Shown in pieces: positions 1-10,500 of a stretch of 64,000 nucleotides of DNA. Under the pieces are notes generated by a model. It saw only the letters and a program-made list of their open reading frames with translations, was not told the origin of the DNA and ran no database searches. Position 1 is the stretch's first letter; each line of letters begins with the position of its first letter. A program made the position numbers and the translations under genes. Origin of the DNA: Patagioenas fasciata (taxonomy: Eukaryota; Chordata; Aves; Columbiformes; Columbidae); assembly GCF_037038585.1 (NCBI RefSeq), contig NC_092520.1:1579001-1643000 (forward strand). The letters run 5' to 3'.

Positions 1-223
1 GGTTCGAGTCCCGCTTGCGGCGTGTCCCCGCGGCTGTGGGGGTGCACCCCGGGGCTGGCCCTCTTATAGTGGGGGGGGCTCCCGGGCCTGGCCCCGTTAA
101 CAGGGGTGTCCCCCCCGGGCCTGGCCCCGTTAACAGGGGTGCCCCCCCTAGTCCCCGCTGCCCCCCCCGAGCCGGGTCCCCCCCCGGCAGCTCGGCGCCC
201 ATTGGCTGCGGCGCGGGCTCGCG

Positions 224-237
224 GCGCCCCCTAGCGG
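224..237 (-). promoter_or_regulatory. CTCF-like site
   Basis: Read on the minus strand the bases are CCGCTAGGGGGCGC, a close match to the CTCF core consensus. It sits at the edge of the CpG block that separates STARD10 from whatever lies to the left, a usual place for an insulator. This is motif evidence only. Confidence 0.5.
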
Positions 238-462
238 CCCAAGCCAGCAACCGCCGCCTGGCGCTCCCGGCCCCCTCCGCTACCGCCGGAGCCTCGTAGT
301 GTCCCCGGGACGGTGACAGCCACGGCTGCGCCCGGAGAAGCCGCGCCAGCCCCGGCGGAGGCGGGCGGGCCGCCAGGGAAGCCAACATCACCCCTGCGCT
401 CCCCGCGGCACCGCTCGGACCTTCCCCCCCCACCGCCTCACGGCCGCTGAGGCCGGGGAACC

Positions 463-473
463 AAGATGGCGGC
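463..473 (+). promoter_or_regulatory. YY1 motif (AAGATGGCGGC)
   Basis: AAGATGGCGGC is the strong YY1 consensus that often overlaps transcription starts. The ATG inside it opens a 24-codon frame ending at 540, which I do not regard as a gene. Confidence 0.5.
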
Positions 474-523
474 CGCCGGCAACCCGGCGCGGGCAGAGCG
501 GCGGCGCGGGGGTGCGCGCAAAG

Positions 524-543
524 GCTGCTGGGAGTTGTAGTCC
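524..543 (-). promoter_or_regulatory. ZNF143/THAP11-type motif, minus orientation
   Basis: On the minus strand this reads as ACTACAACTCCCAGCAGC with GG in front, the long ZNF143/THAP11 (SBS-like) promoter motif. A second copy in the opposite orientation lies 38 bp to the right. Confidence 0.65.
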
Positions 544-580
544 CCGTGGAGCGCCTCGCCGCGCTGCTGCTTCCGCCCTG

Positions 581-596
581 GACTACAACTCCCAGG
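581..596 (+). promoter_or_regulatory. ZNF143/THAP11-type motif, plus orientation
   Basis: GACTACAACTCCCAGG is the second, plus-oriented copy. Paired inverted copies of this motif are typical of divergent promoters. Confidence 0.65.
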
Positions 597-825
597 GGGC
601 GCCGCGAAACGGCCGCGCCGCGCGGGGCATGGCGGGGCGGCGTGGGGCTGGCGGCGGGGAAGAGGCGGAGCCGCGGGTTCGAGACCCGCGTGGGCCTGAC
701 CGCGCGTGCGCACATGGGCGGGCAAAGGCACTTGTGCAAATACACTCGTGCAAACGCACTCGTGCACACACGCGCTCGTGCACGCTCATAAGTGTGTGCA
801 CACGTGGGTGCTTCCCAACCAGGGG

Positions 826-1690
826 TGGATTTGCACACCAGCCAGGGGGATTTGCACAGCAATAGAGGGGGATTTGCACACCAACAAGGGGGATTTGCAC
901 AGTATCCAGGGGGATTTGCACGCCAGCTGGGAAGATTTGCACAATAGACAGGGGGATTTGCACAGTAATCAGGAGGATTTGCACACCAACAAGGGGAATT
1001 TTCACACTAACCAGGGGGATTTGCACACCAACAAGGGGCATTTGAACACCAACAAGGGGCATTTGCACACCAACAAGGGGCATTTGCACAGCAGTCGGGG
1101 GGATTTGCACAGCAGCAAGGTGGATTTGCACACCAAGAAGGTCGATTTGCAAAGTGACCAGGGGGATTTGCACACCAACAAGGGGGATTTGCACACCAGC
1201 TGGGGAGATTTGCACAACAGACAAGGGGATTTGCACAGTAATCAGGAGGATTTGCACAACAACAAGGGGGATTTGCACACCAACAAAGGGCATTTGCACA
1301 GTAGCCGGGGGGATTTGCACAGCAGCAAGGTGGATTTGCAAAGTAACCAGGGGGATTTGCACACCAACAAGGGGGATTTGCACACCAACAAGGGGGATAT
1401 GCACAGTAATCAGGGGGATTTGCACACCAGCCAGGAGGATTTGCACAACAGCAAGAGGGATTTGCACAGTAACCAGGGGGATTTGCACACCAACAAGGGG
1501 GATTTGCAAAGTAACCCGGGGGATTTGCACACCAACAAGGGGGATTTGCACAGTAATAAGGGTGATTTGCACACCAACAAGGGGGATTTGCACAGTAATA
1601 AGGGTGATTTGCACACCAACAAGGTGGATTTGCACACCAACAAGGGGGATTTGCACAGTATCCGGGCGGATTTGCATGCCCAGGGCCATT
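826..1690. repeat. 21-bp minisatellite (GGGGGATTTGCACACCAACAA)-type
   Basis: About forty copies of a 21-bp unit whose core is GGATTTGCACACCAACAAGG, with AGTAATCAG and AGCAGCAAG variants. Because 21 is a multiple of three, the array stays open in several frames on both strands, but nothing in those translations looks like a protein family. Confidence 0.9.
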
Positions 1691-1699
1691 CTGTGCTGC

Positions 1700-2400
1700 C
1701 GATAGGGGATTTGGGACAGACCCACATCAAATCTCCCCCTTCGGACGCCTCCGCCCCCTAAAAAAGCATCAAAATACCCCAAAAAGCCACCCCCAAGAAG
1801 CCCCTCAGCTGTCCAGGCCCCTCCCCACCACCACACGAGCAATAAAAGCTTCTTGCTAGATGATAAAAATACATATAACCGGATGCTCGAGCCAAAAAAC
1901 CTAACGTAGAAGAGTATATTTTAGGGCCAAAACGAAAGGCAAACCGCATGGGGAGGAGGACTCGCCGCAAAAGCAAATAAATGCTCCTTTAAATGATGGC
2001 GCAGTGGCCAAAAATGCTTCTCCTCGCTCAATTTGGCACCTCCAGGAGCGCTGCTGTTCCCACCTCTTCCAGCCCCATCAATATTTCAGAGCCGGAGGAA
2101 CGTTCCCCCCCGTAAAACAGGCGCTTCTGCTTGGTTATTTGGTGAAGGAAATGATGTAAAGTGATGCTGTGTGCAGGGGGAAGCTGCCCAGAGCCCTTTT
2201 TCACCCCGATTTCTTAATTATTGCAGCGGTTTGCATGGTTTGATGTTCTGCGCCGTCACTTGGGCGCCTTAATTGGCCCCAACAGCGCCCGGGGTGTTGA
2301 ATCTGGGTCGCTAATGAGTTGCGTTTTAGCAAGAGAAAGCAATAAAAGCGAGGGGTTGGTAAAATAAAGATCAGGTTTATTGAGAAATAAATTGGGGGGG
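1700..2400. other. Unique, AT-richer non-coding stretch with poly(A)-signal-like hexamers
   Basis: This is non-repetitive and less GC-rich than its surroundings. AATAAA hexamers occur at 1841-1846 and again near 1976, 2340 and 2366, and TTTATT (the minus-strand signal) lies near 2378. It could hold the 3' end of an unrecognised transcript or a conserved regulatory element (TTAATTATTGCA near 2215). No coding exon was recognised. Confidence 0.4.
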
Positions 2401-2574
2401 CAGGGGGTGATAGAGGGGAGAAGGTTTTGGGGTGAATGGGGAGATTATGGCCTCTCGGGGGGTGGTCTCCTGGTTCCCCTCCCAGTTACCACTGGTTGGT
2501 ACTGGGAGCGGCCAGAAATGGGGGTTCTGCCCCTAAGTTTGAGTTGGTTGGGGTTGGGATGTGGGAGCTGCTGG

Positions 2575-4215
2575 TGGTACAAGCAGCCCAGTTCTCCCAG
2601 TCACCCCAGCCCAGTTCCCCCAGTTCTCCCAGTCACCCCAGCCCAGTTCTCCCAGTTCTCCCAGTTACCCCAGCCCAGTTCCCCCAGTTCCCCAGCTCCC
2701 CCAGCCCAGTTCCCCCCAGCCCATCAGCCCAGTTCTCCCAGTTCCCCACCTCCATCCACCCAGTTCCTCAGTCCCCCCAGTTCCCTCAGCTGCCCCAGCC
2801 CAGTTCTCCCAGTGCCCTCAGCCCAGTTCTCCCAGTTCCCCCAGCCCAGTTCTCCCAGTTCCCTCAGCTCCCCCAGCCCAGTTCTCCCAGCTCCCCCCAG
2901 TCCATCAGCCCAGTTCTCCCATTTCTCCAGCTCCTCCAGCCCAGTTCCCCCAGTTCTGCGAGTCCCCCCAGCCCAGTTCCCCCAGTTCTCCCAGTCCCCC
3001 CAGCCCAGTTCCCCCCAGTCCATCAGCCCAGTTCCCCCAGTTCTCCAGCTCCCCCAGTCCAGTTCCCACAGTTCCCCACCTCCATCCACCCAGTTCCCCA
3101 GTTCCCCCCAGTCCATCAGCCCAGTTCCCCCAGTTCCCCACCTCCATCCACCCAGTTCCTGTTCCCCCACTCCAGTGCTCCTACTTCTCCCTGTTCTACC
3201 AACTCCCCCAGCCCAGCTCCCCCATCCCAGTTCCCCAGTTGCCCCATTCCAGTTCTCCCAGCCCATCTCCCCAGTTCCCCAGTTTCCCCTTCTCACCCAT
3301 CCAGCCTCTCCCAGTTCCCCCAGTTCCTGAGCCCAGTACCCCAACTCCTCTGGCCCAGGTCGCCCAGCTCCCCCAGTTTCCCAGCCCAGCTTTCCCAGCT
3401 CCCCCAGCCCAGCTCCCCAGTTCTCCCAGTTTTCCCAGCCCAGCTCCCCAGTTCCCCATCCCAGTTCCCCCATCCCAGTTCCCACAGCTCCCCCAGTTCC
3501 CCCAGCCCAGTTCTCCCAGCTCCCCAGCTCATCTCCCCAGTTCCCCCAGTTTCACCAGCTCATCCCCCCAGTTCCCCAGCCCAGCTCCCCAGTTCCCCCA
3601 GCTCATCTCCCCAGTTCCCCCAGTTCCCTAGCCCAGCTCCCCCAGTTTCCCAGACCAGCTTTCCCAGCTCCCCCAGTTCCCCAGCTCATCTCCCCAGTTC
3701 CCCAGCCCAGCTCCCCCAGTTCCCCAGCCCAGCTCCCCAGTTCCCCCAGCTCATGTCCCCAGTTCCCCCAGTTCCCCAATCCCAGTTCCCCCAGCTCATC
3801 TCCCCAGTTCCCCAGCTCATCTCCCCAGTTCCCTAGCCCAGTTCTCCCAGGTCATCTCCCCAGTTCCCCAGCCCAGCTCCCCAGTTCCCCAGCCCAGTTT
3901 CCCCAGCCCAGTTCCCACAGCTCCCCCAGTTCCCCAGCCCAGTTCTCCCAGCTCCCCCAGCTCATCTCCCCAGTTCCCTCAGTTCCCCAGTTCATCTCCC
4001 CAGTTCCCCAGTTCATCTCCCCAGTTCCCCAGCCCAGCTCCCCAGTTCCCCCACCCCAGTTCCCCCAGCTCATCTCCCCAGTTTCCCAGCTCATCTCCCC
4101 AGTTCCCCCAGTTCCCCAGTTCATCTCCCCAGTTCCCCAGCCCAGCTCCCCAGTTGCCCCACCCCAGTTCTCCCAGCTCATCTCCCCAGTTCCTCCAGTT
4201 CCCCCAGTTCCGCAC
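2575..4215. repeat. C-rich CCCAGTTCCCC minisatellite
   Basis: A 1.6-kb array of short units (roughly 10-16 bp) built from CCCAGTTCC/TCCCAG and CCCAGCTCATCTCC. The plus strand is almost entirely C, A and T, so strand asymmetry is strong. Long open frames in all phases are a by-product of the repeat. Confidence 0.95.
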
Positions 4216-4437
4216 AGGGTTTCTGTTCCCACAGATCCACCTGCCCCATTTTGGGTGCTGCACCCCTGCTGGGCCCTGCCTGGGCCCCTGGGTGTCTGCC
4301 CAGGGGGAAAAGGCTGGGGATGCCAGGACCTGCTGTGCTCACCTGGGGACAGCGTGGGGGAAAGGCAGGGTTTGAGGGGGGAGCAGATGTGGGGGTGTCG
4401 GAAGGGCTGGGGGGACAGGGGACAGGGTCACCCTGCA

Positions 4438-4557
4438 CCATAGGATCACAATCATTTGGGTTGGAAAAGACCTTTAAGGTCATCGGGTCCAACCGTCCCC
4501 CACCCCCGGCATTGCCCCATGTCCTGAGAACCTCAGGGGTTTCCATGGGATGATCCA
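4438..4557 (-). mobile_element. CR1 LINE 3'-end fragment, minus orientation
   Basis: Reading the plus strand, ATCATTTGGGTTGGAAAAGA and the following ACCTTTAAGGTCATCGGGTCC are the reverse complement of the avian CR1 3' tail. The fragment continues into the complement of the upstream CR1 3' UTR (GTCCTGAGAACCTCAGGGG). It is a short 5'-truncated copy, as is usual for CR1. Confidence 0.85.
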
Positions 4558-4639
4558 AGCCCCGCTTGGTTCGTTTTTCCATGTCAGGGTTGGGGAGCCC
4601 AAAAGGTCCCCATGGACAGAGCACGGTGACAGCCCCGCA

Positions 4640-4945
4640 CCCCCTGTCACCACATCCTGGGGAGGGGCTCTGTGTCCCCAGTCACACCAGGGGAACGATG
4701 CTCATGACCGTACAGGGGACGTGCTCACTGGGCACCGATCACCTGTGTCCCCAATCACACCAGGGGAACGATGCTCGTGGCTGCACGAGGGGACGTGGTC
4801 ACTGAGCACCAACCCACTGTGTCCCTGGTCACAGCAGAGGGACAATGCTGGTGACTGTGGAGGGGATGTGCTCACCGGGCACCGATCGTCTGTGTCCCTG
4901 GTCACACCAGGGGGACGATGCTGGTGGCTGCACACGGAGATGGTG
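4640..4945. repeat. ~77-bp tandem repeat, about four copies
   Basis: Four degenerate units share GTGTCCC(T/C)GGTCACACCAGG, then GGACGATGCT, then GTGCTCAC(T/C)GGGCACC. No gene was recognised here. Confidence 0.8.
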
Positions 4946-5099
4946 GCAGCACAGCCACCGAGCACAGGGTCAGGGCGAGGGTCCCGCTCCTGCACCATTG
5001 GCGCCCCGGCCCCCCCGTCCTGCTTGCAAAGGAAACCCTTTGAAAATGGGGAGAACGGGGCCCTGGGGTGACACTGGGGTGTGGGGCAGGATGGGGTGA

Positions 5100-5700
5100 G
5101 TGTGTCTGGGGGGGTGTGCACCCATGGGCGTGCAGGCAGGGATGTGTGCACCCGTGTGTGTGCACCCATGTCTGTGTGCAGGTGAGGGACACACGTGTGC
5201 ACCTGTGTGTGCACAACCATGTCTGTGCACCCATGTCTGTGTGTAGGTGAGGGACACACGTGTGCACCTGTGTGTGCGCAACCATGTCTGTGCACCCATG
5301 TCTGTGTGCAGGTGAGGGACACACGTGTGCACCTGTGTGTGCACAACCATGTCTGTGCACCCATGTCTGTGTGCAGGTGAGGGACACACGTGTGCACCCA
5401 TGTCTGTGCACCCATGTCTGTGCACCCATGTCTGTGTGCAGGTGAGGGACACATGTGTGCACCCATGTCTGTGCACCCGTGTCTGTGCACCCATGCCTGT
5501 GTGCAGGTGAGGGACACACGTGTGCACCCGTGTGTGTGCACCCATGCCTGTGTGCAGGTGAGGGACACGTGTGTGCACCTGTGTGTGTGCAGAAGGACGT
5601 GCATGTGCACGCATGTGCACGTGGGGATGGGTGTGTGCAGGTGAAGGACACGTGTGTGCACCCGTGCCTGTGTGCAGGCAGCGCACACCCCTGTCCATGT
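5100..5700. repeat. ~65-bp TG/CA-rich tandem repeat
   Basis: Units carry GCAGGTGAGGGACACACGTG followed by TGCACC and CCATGTCTGTG stretches. Purine-pyrimidine alternation (TG/CA) is high, so Z-DNA-prone tracts are expected. Each unit contains CAGGTGAG, which resembles a splice donor, but no exon was found. Confidence 0.85.
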
Positions 5701-5759
5701 GCACAGGCAGCGTGGGGGTGCACGGGGGGGTGTCTGTGCAAGTACAACACCCGGGTGCA

Positions 5760-6300
5760 TCTGTCTCCCACTCCACCCCCCGGTGCTCCCCCGGGCTTTC
5801 CCCCCACCCAGTGCTCCCGGGGCCACCCCCGAGCTGCCAGTCCGGGTCTCCCCCCCGGTCCCGCCCCCTGCTCCCGATGCCCCCCCAGTCTCTCCCCTCC
5901 CGCTGCTCCCCCGGTCTCTTCCCTCCCCAGTTCTCTCTGCAACCCCCAGTGCTCCCCCCACCGCTCCCCCAGTGCTGCCCCGGAGCTCCCTGCACCCCTT
6001 CCGGCTCCCTCCAGGTCCCCACGGTGCTCCCTGCACCCCGACCCCCGGTGCCCCCCCCGAGATGCCACTCTCCGCTCCCGATCCCTCCCGGTCTCTCCCC
6101 ACCCGGTGCTCCCGGTGCCTCCCCCCGGTCTCTTCCCTCCCCCGTTCTCTCTGCAACCCCCAGTGCTCCCCAGACCGATCCCCCAGTGCTGCCCCGGAGC
6201 TGCCGCTCCCCCCCGGTTCTCCCTGCACCCCGACCCCCGGTACCTACCCCGAAATGACTCCCTCCTCTCCCGACCCGCCCGGTCTCAACCCCCGGTCGCC
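5760..6300. other. C-rich degenerate low-complexity sequence
   Basis: This is imperfectly repetitive CCCCGGTGCTCCC-type sequence leading into the 53-bp array. Two related segments (about 5925-6000 and 6130-6200, sharing TTCTCTCTGCAACCCCCAGT) show an old local duplication. No exon was recognised. Confidence 0.6.
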
Positions 6301-6305
6301 GCCCG

Positions 6306-7120
6306 GTGCTCCCGGTGCCCCCCCGGCCTCCCCCCACCGATCCCCGGGTCCCCGCTCGGTGCTCCCGGTGTCCCCCCGGCCTCCCCTCACCGATCCCCGG
6401 GTCCCCGCTCGGTGCTCCCGGTGTCCCCCCAGTCTCCCCCCACCGATCCCCGGGTCCCCGCTCGGTGCTCCCGGTGTCCCCCCGGTCTCCCCCCACCGAT
6501 CCCCGGGTCCCCGCTCGGTGCTCCCGGTGTCCCCCCGGTCTCCCCCCACCGATCCCCGGGTCCCCGCTCGGTGCTCCCAGTGTCCCCCCGGTCTCCCCCC
6601 ACCGATCCCCGCGTCCCCGCTCGGTGCTCCCGGTGTCCCCCCGGTCTCCCCCCACCGATCCCCGGGTACCCGCTCGGTGTTCCCAGTGTCCCCCCGGTCT
6701 CCCCCCACCGATCCCCGCGTCCCCGCTCGGTGCTCCCAGTGTCCCCCGAGTCTCCCCCCATTGATCCCCGTGTCGTCGGTGCTCCCAGTGTCCCCCCGGC
6801 CTCCCCCCACGGATCCCCGCGTCCCCGCTCGGTGCTCCCACTGTCCCCCCGATCTCCCCCCACCGATCCCCGGGTCCCCGCTCGGTGCTCCCAGTGTCCC
6901 CCGAGTCTCCCCCCATTGATCCCCGTGTCGTCGGTGCTCCCAGTGTCCCCCCGGCCTCCCCCCACCGATCCCCGCGTCCCCGCCCGGTGATCCCAGTGTC
7001 CCCCCGGTCTCCCCCCACCGATCCCCGCGTCCCCGCCCGGTGCTCCCGGTGTCCCCCCGGCCTCCCCCCACCGATCCCCGCGTCCCCGCCCGGTGCTCCC
7101 GGTGTCCCCCTGGTCTCTCC
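6306..7120. repeat. 53-bp minisatellite upstream of STARD10 exon 1
   Basis: About fifteen copies of a 53-bp unit (GTGCTCCCGGTGTCCCCCCG, then GTCTCCCCCCACCGATCCCC, then GGGTCCCCGCTCG). Successive CGCTCGGT landmarks at 6353 and 6406 set the period. The array is CpG-rich and runs directly into the STARD10 promoter region. Confidence 0.95.
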
Positions 7121-7139
7121 CCCCGGTTCTCCCCGCACC

Positions 7140-7340
7140 CCGACCCCCGGTCCCGCCCCCGGGCTGACTCTCTCCCTTCCCCGGTCCCCCCCCCCGGGCC
7201 CCCCGGCCGCCCCGCCCCGGGCCCCGCCCCGGCCCAGCGCGCACCGCGCACCGGCGATGCCGGCGCCGCCGTAACGCGGCACTGGCCGTGAAGGGGGGGG
7301 GGAGGAAGAAGGCAAACAGAAAAGGGGGTGTCCCGGGGCT
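7140..7340 (+). promoter_or_regulatory. STARD10: Proximal CpG-island promoter and 5' UTR of STARD10
   Basis: GC-box-rich sequence (GGCCCCGCCCCGGGCC-like around 7195-7230) lies immediately before the first coding exon. No TATA box is visible. Transcription most likely starts between about 7230 and 7330, giving a short 5' UTR ending at the ATG. The exact start site cannot be read from sequence. Confidence 0.6.
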
Positions 7341-7502
7341 ATGTCGGGGCGCGACAGCGTCCAGATCCCCGACGACCGGGACTTCGGGGCGTTCCGGGCG
7401 GAGTGCGAGTCGGAGCGCGGCTGGAGCTTGACCTACAGCAAGGGGGGGGTCGCGGTCTGGGTGCAGCTGCTGGAGCCCGAGCGCTCCCTCCATAAGATCA
7501 AG
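7341..7502 (+). CDS. STARD10: STARD10 coding exon 1 (residues 1-54)
   Basis: Encodes MSGRDSVQIPDDRDF through SLHKIK and ends in phase 0 at AAG|gtgaga. It holds the start of the START fold. The intron that follows (6.6 kb) is mostly minisatellite. Confidence 0.93.
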
Positions 7503-10500
7503 GTGAGACCCCCAAGCGAGGGGACCCAGCGCCTGGGGACGGGCAGGGAGCCGGCGGGTGGTGGGGAATGGGGGGCAAGGGGGATGGTGGGGGGCAGCGA
7601 GGGGTGCTGGGGGGAGCTGCAGGGAAGTGGGGACTTGAGGGGTGATGCGGCACCCTGGGGTGAGCAGGGACCCTGCAGTGAGTGGGGACCCCAGGGATGA
7701 ACCAGCACCCTGGGGTGAGCAGGGACCCCGGGGTTAGGGGGGACTTGGGGGGTGATGCGGCACCCTGGGGTGAGCAGGGACCCTGCAGTGAGTGGGGACC
7801 CCAGGGATGAACCAGTACCCTGGGGTGAGCCGGGACCCCACAGTGAGTGGGGATTTGGGGGTAAGCAGGGACCCCACAGCAAGTGGGGACTTGGGGGGGT
7901 GAACCAGCACCCCGGGGTGAGTGGGGACCCCGGGGTGAGTGGGGACTTGGGGGGTGAACCAGCACCCCAGGGTAAGCAGGAACAGTGGGTACAAGCGGGA
8001 ATCCTGTGTCAAGTGGGCACCCTGGGGTGATGCGGCACCCTGGGATGAGTGGGGACCCTGTGACAAATGGGGACCCTGGGGTGATGCGGCACCCTGGGGT
8101 GAGCAGGGACCCCAGGGGTTTTTGGGGACCCTGGGGCCAAAAGGGACCTGGGATGAGCCAGCGCCCCGGGGGGCCGGGGACCACAGGGTTAGTGGGGACC
8201 CTGTGGCAAGTGGGGACCCTGGGGTGACACAGCGAGGGGGGTGCTGGCACCCTGTTGTGGAAAGGGACCCCAGGATATGTGGGGACCCGGGGGTGAGCTG
8301 GCACCCCAGGACAAGTGGGGACTCTGGGAGTGAGTGGGGACCCCAGGAGTGAGCAGGGACAAGTAGGGACCCCTGGGGACAAGGCGGGTGACTGGGGACT
8401 CCCCTGGGGAGACCCCTGGGGTGTGTGACCATGGGGCCTCCGTGCTACTTGTCCCCTCCAGTCCCAGGAATGTCCCCAGCGCTCGCTGCGCTGAGATGGG
8501 GCTGGGGGATCTGGGGAACACCGGGGTGTCCCCTTCTGGGCTGTCCCCTCACTGGAGGGGACACCGAAGCTTCCACAGCTCTGCGGGTCCCCAGTGTCCC
8601 CCGGCAGGTCTCCTGTCCCCGGTGCCGCTTTGCCGTGCTGGCACAGGCTCACCCTGGCACAGGCTCGTCCTGGCACGTCCCTCTGGCACCGCGGGGACAC
8701 GGGCAGCGTCAGCGGGAAAACTTGGGGACAGGAGCAGCATCAAGCTGGGGACGCTGGTGGCCACGGGCCACTGTGGCACGCTGGAGCCTCCGCAGGGCTG
8801 GCGGTGTCCCCGTCCCGCCAGCACCCCTGCAAAGGGGGCTGGATCGCTGTCACCGCGGTGGCGGTGCCGGTGGCGGTGCCGGTGGCGGTGCCGGTGGCGG
8901 TGGCGGTGGTGTCGGTGCCGGTGCCGGTGGTGTCGGTGCCAGTGGTGGCGGTGGCGGTGCGGCCTGCTCGCTCCCGGCTCTGCAGCAGCCGCGCAGACAA
9001 GCAGCTCCGGCAGCGCCGGGGAAACCTGTCCCTGGGGCGGTGACAGCGGTGGCGGCGGCGAACCCGCCTCTGTTTGCTGGCGGGCGCCGGCGCGGCAGAG
9101 CGCGGGCGGCGCGGTCGGGTCGCCGTGACCCAGGGACGGGTCCCCACGGTGGCAGCGAGTCCCGTGGCGTGCGGGGTGCTGCCCCCCAACCAGGGGTGTG
9201 GACCCGACCCCACACAGGGACGTGGGGACCAGACGTGGGGTCTGGGTGTCCCCCCAGTGTGGGGGAGCATGTCCCAGCCCCCCTGCCCTGGGACATGGGA
9301 TTCGGTGGCCTCCGGGGCTCCTCGGCAACCGTCACTGTCCCCAAAGTGGCTGTGGGGTGGGGGACACCAACTGGGAGCCCCCCAGTTCACACTGGTGGCA
9401 CTTGGGGACCCCAGGAAAGATGCACGGGGGGACCTGACACAACTCAGCGTTGATTAATCAGCAGCGCTTGAAACATGGGGTTTGGTGGTTTCAGAGGCTC
9501 CACATTAATTGTCACTGTCCCCAAAGTGGCTGTGGGGTGGGGGACACCAACTGGGAGCCCCCCCAGTTCACGCTGGTGGCACTTGGGGACCCAGATGCAC
9601 AGGGGGACCCAACACAACCGAGGGTCGATTAATCAGCAGCGCTTGGGATTCGGTGGCTTCGGGGGCTCCTCGTTCATTGTCACTGTGTCCCCTGGCCCTG
9701 CCGCTTGCTCTGGGGGTGCTGCTGCACCCCAAAGTGTCACCGGTGGGTTGGGTGCTGCTCTCTGTGGGTGCACACACATAACGGGGTGAGTGTCCCCTGC
9801 CTGTCCCCTGCCTGTCCCCTGCCCGCCCCGGCGATCCCGCGCTGCCACGTTTACCCACGGCAACCGGACGCGCACCAGGATGTCCTGGTCCTGGGGTGGC
9901 ACCAGGATGTCCTGGTCCCCAAGGGCGTCACAGCCCCCCCCGAGCTGTCACAGCCTCCCCAGGGCCGTCACAGCCCCCCCAGAGCTGTGACAGCCCCCCA
10001 GGCCCATAGCAGCCCCCCCAAGGCCGTGCGCTCCTTCACTCTCCATTTTGGGGTGTCCCCAGGTTCGGGGCGCTGCTCAGCTCAACCCCACCAAGACGTC
10101 ACTTTGTCCCCAAAACCCCAAGGTGTTGGGGACAGTGGGGGGGACCCGCAGTCCCTGTGCCACCCCCCAGGTCCCCAGCAGCCCCCGGGATGTCCCCGCG
10201 GGGTTTCGTGCTGCACGTGGTGTCACTGATGTGGCACCACGGGGACAAACCGGGGGGTCTGTCCCCCCGACTTTGTGGCGGGTCTGGGGGCTGTGGTGGC
10301 GCCCGCTGCCCCCGGAGCTGTTTTCTCGCTGCTTTTCTCGGCTGGGTGTTGTAATCCAAGGTCTGTCCCCGTTGTGGCAGCTGCCACCACCCCCTGTCCC
10401 CCCCTCGTCCCATTAGGGATGCAGGTCTCGTTTAACCTGTTTTCGGGAGGCTGGAAACAAGTTTGTGCCACCAGGGCCTGACACAACCCAGGGCTGATTC

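Larger units (their letters stand above)
180..620. promoter_or_regulatory. CpG-rich promoter block upstream of STARD10
   Basis: This stretch is very CpG-rich and carries a set of motifs typical of housekeeping, often bidirectional, promoters. They are an inverted CCAAT box (ATTGG at 201-205), a CTCF-like site, a YY1 site (AAGATGGCGGC at 463-473) and two inverted ZNF143/THAP11-type ACTACAACTCCCAG motifs. No coding exon was recognised beside it. In human the gene divergent from STARD10 is ATG16L2, so this could be the start of a leftward ATG16L2 gene, a distal STARD10 promoter, or both. That assignment is inference, because no ATG16L2 coding sequence is visible in the window. Confidence 0.6.

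Noticed and set aside
1-24. GGTTCGAGTCC at the very start looks like a tRNA T-arm (B box)
   Set aside because: Only the 3' part would be in the window, the acceptor strand fits no tRNA I recognise, and no Pol III T-run terminator follows.
466-540. 24-codon frame starting in the YY1 motif
   Set aside because: Too short, with no family resemblance; the ATG is part of the AAGATGGCGGC motif.
674-692. Second tRNA-like T-arm GCGGGTTCGAGACCCGC
   Set aside because: The five-base-pair stem is good, but no matching acceptor or D-arm lies upstream and there is no T-run. Probably a chance palindrome in GC-rich DNA.
5100-5700. Exon-like segments with CAGGTGAG donors in the TG-rich repeat
   Set aside because: The donor-like string is a fixed part of each unit, and no acceptor-bounded frame with similarity to any protein is present.
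8853-9130. GGTGGC-repeat frame resembling a Gly/Ala-rich protein
   Set aside because: Low-complexity microsatellite inside STARD10 intron 1; no conserved flanking coding sequence.
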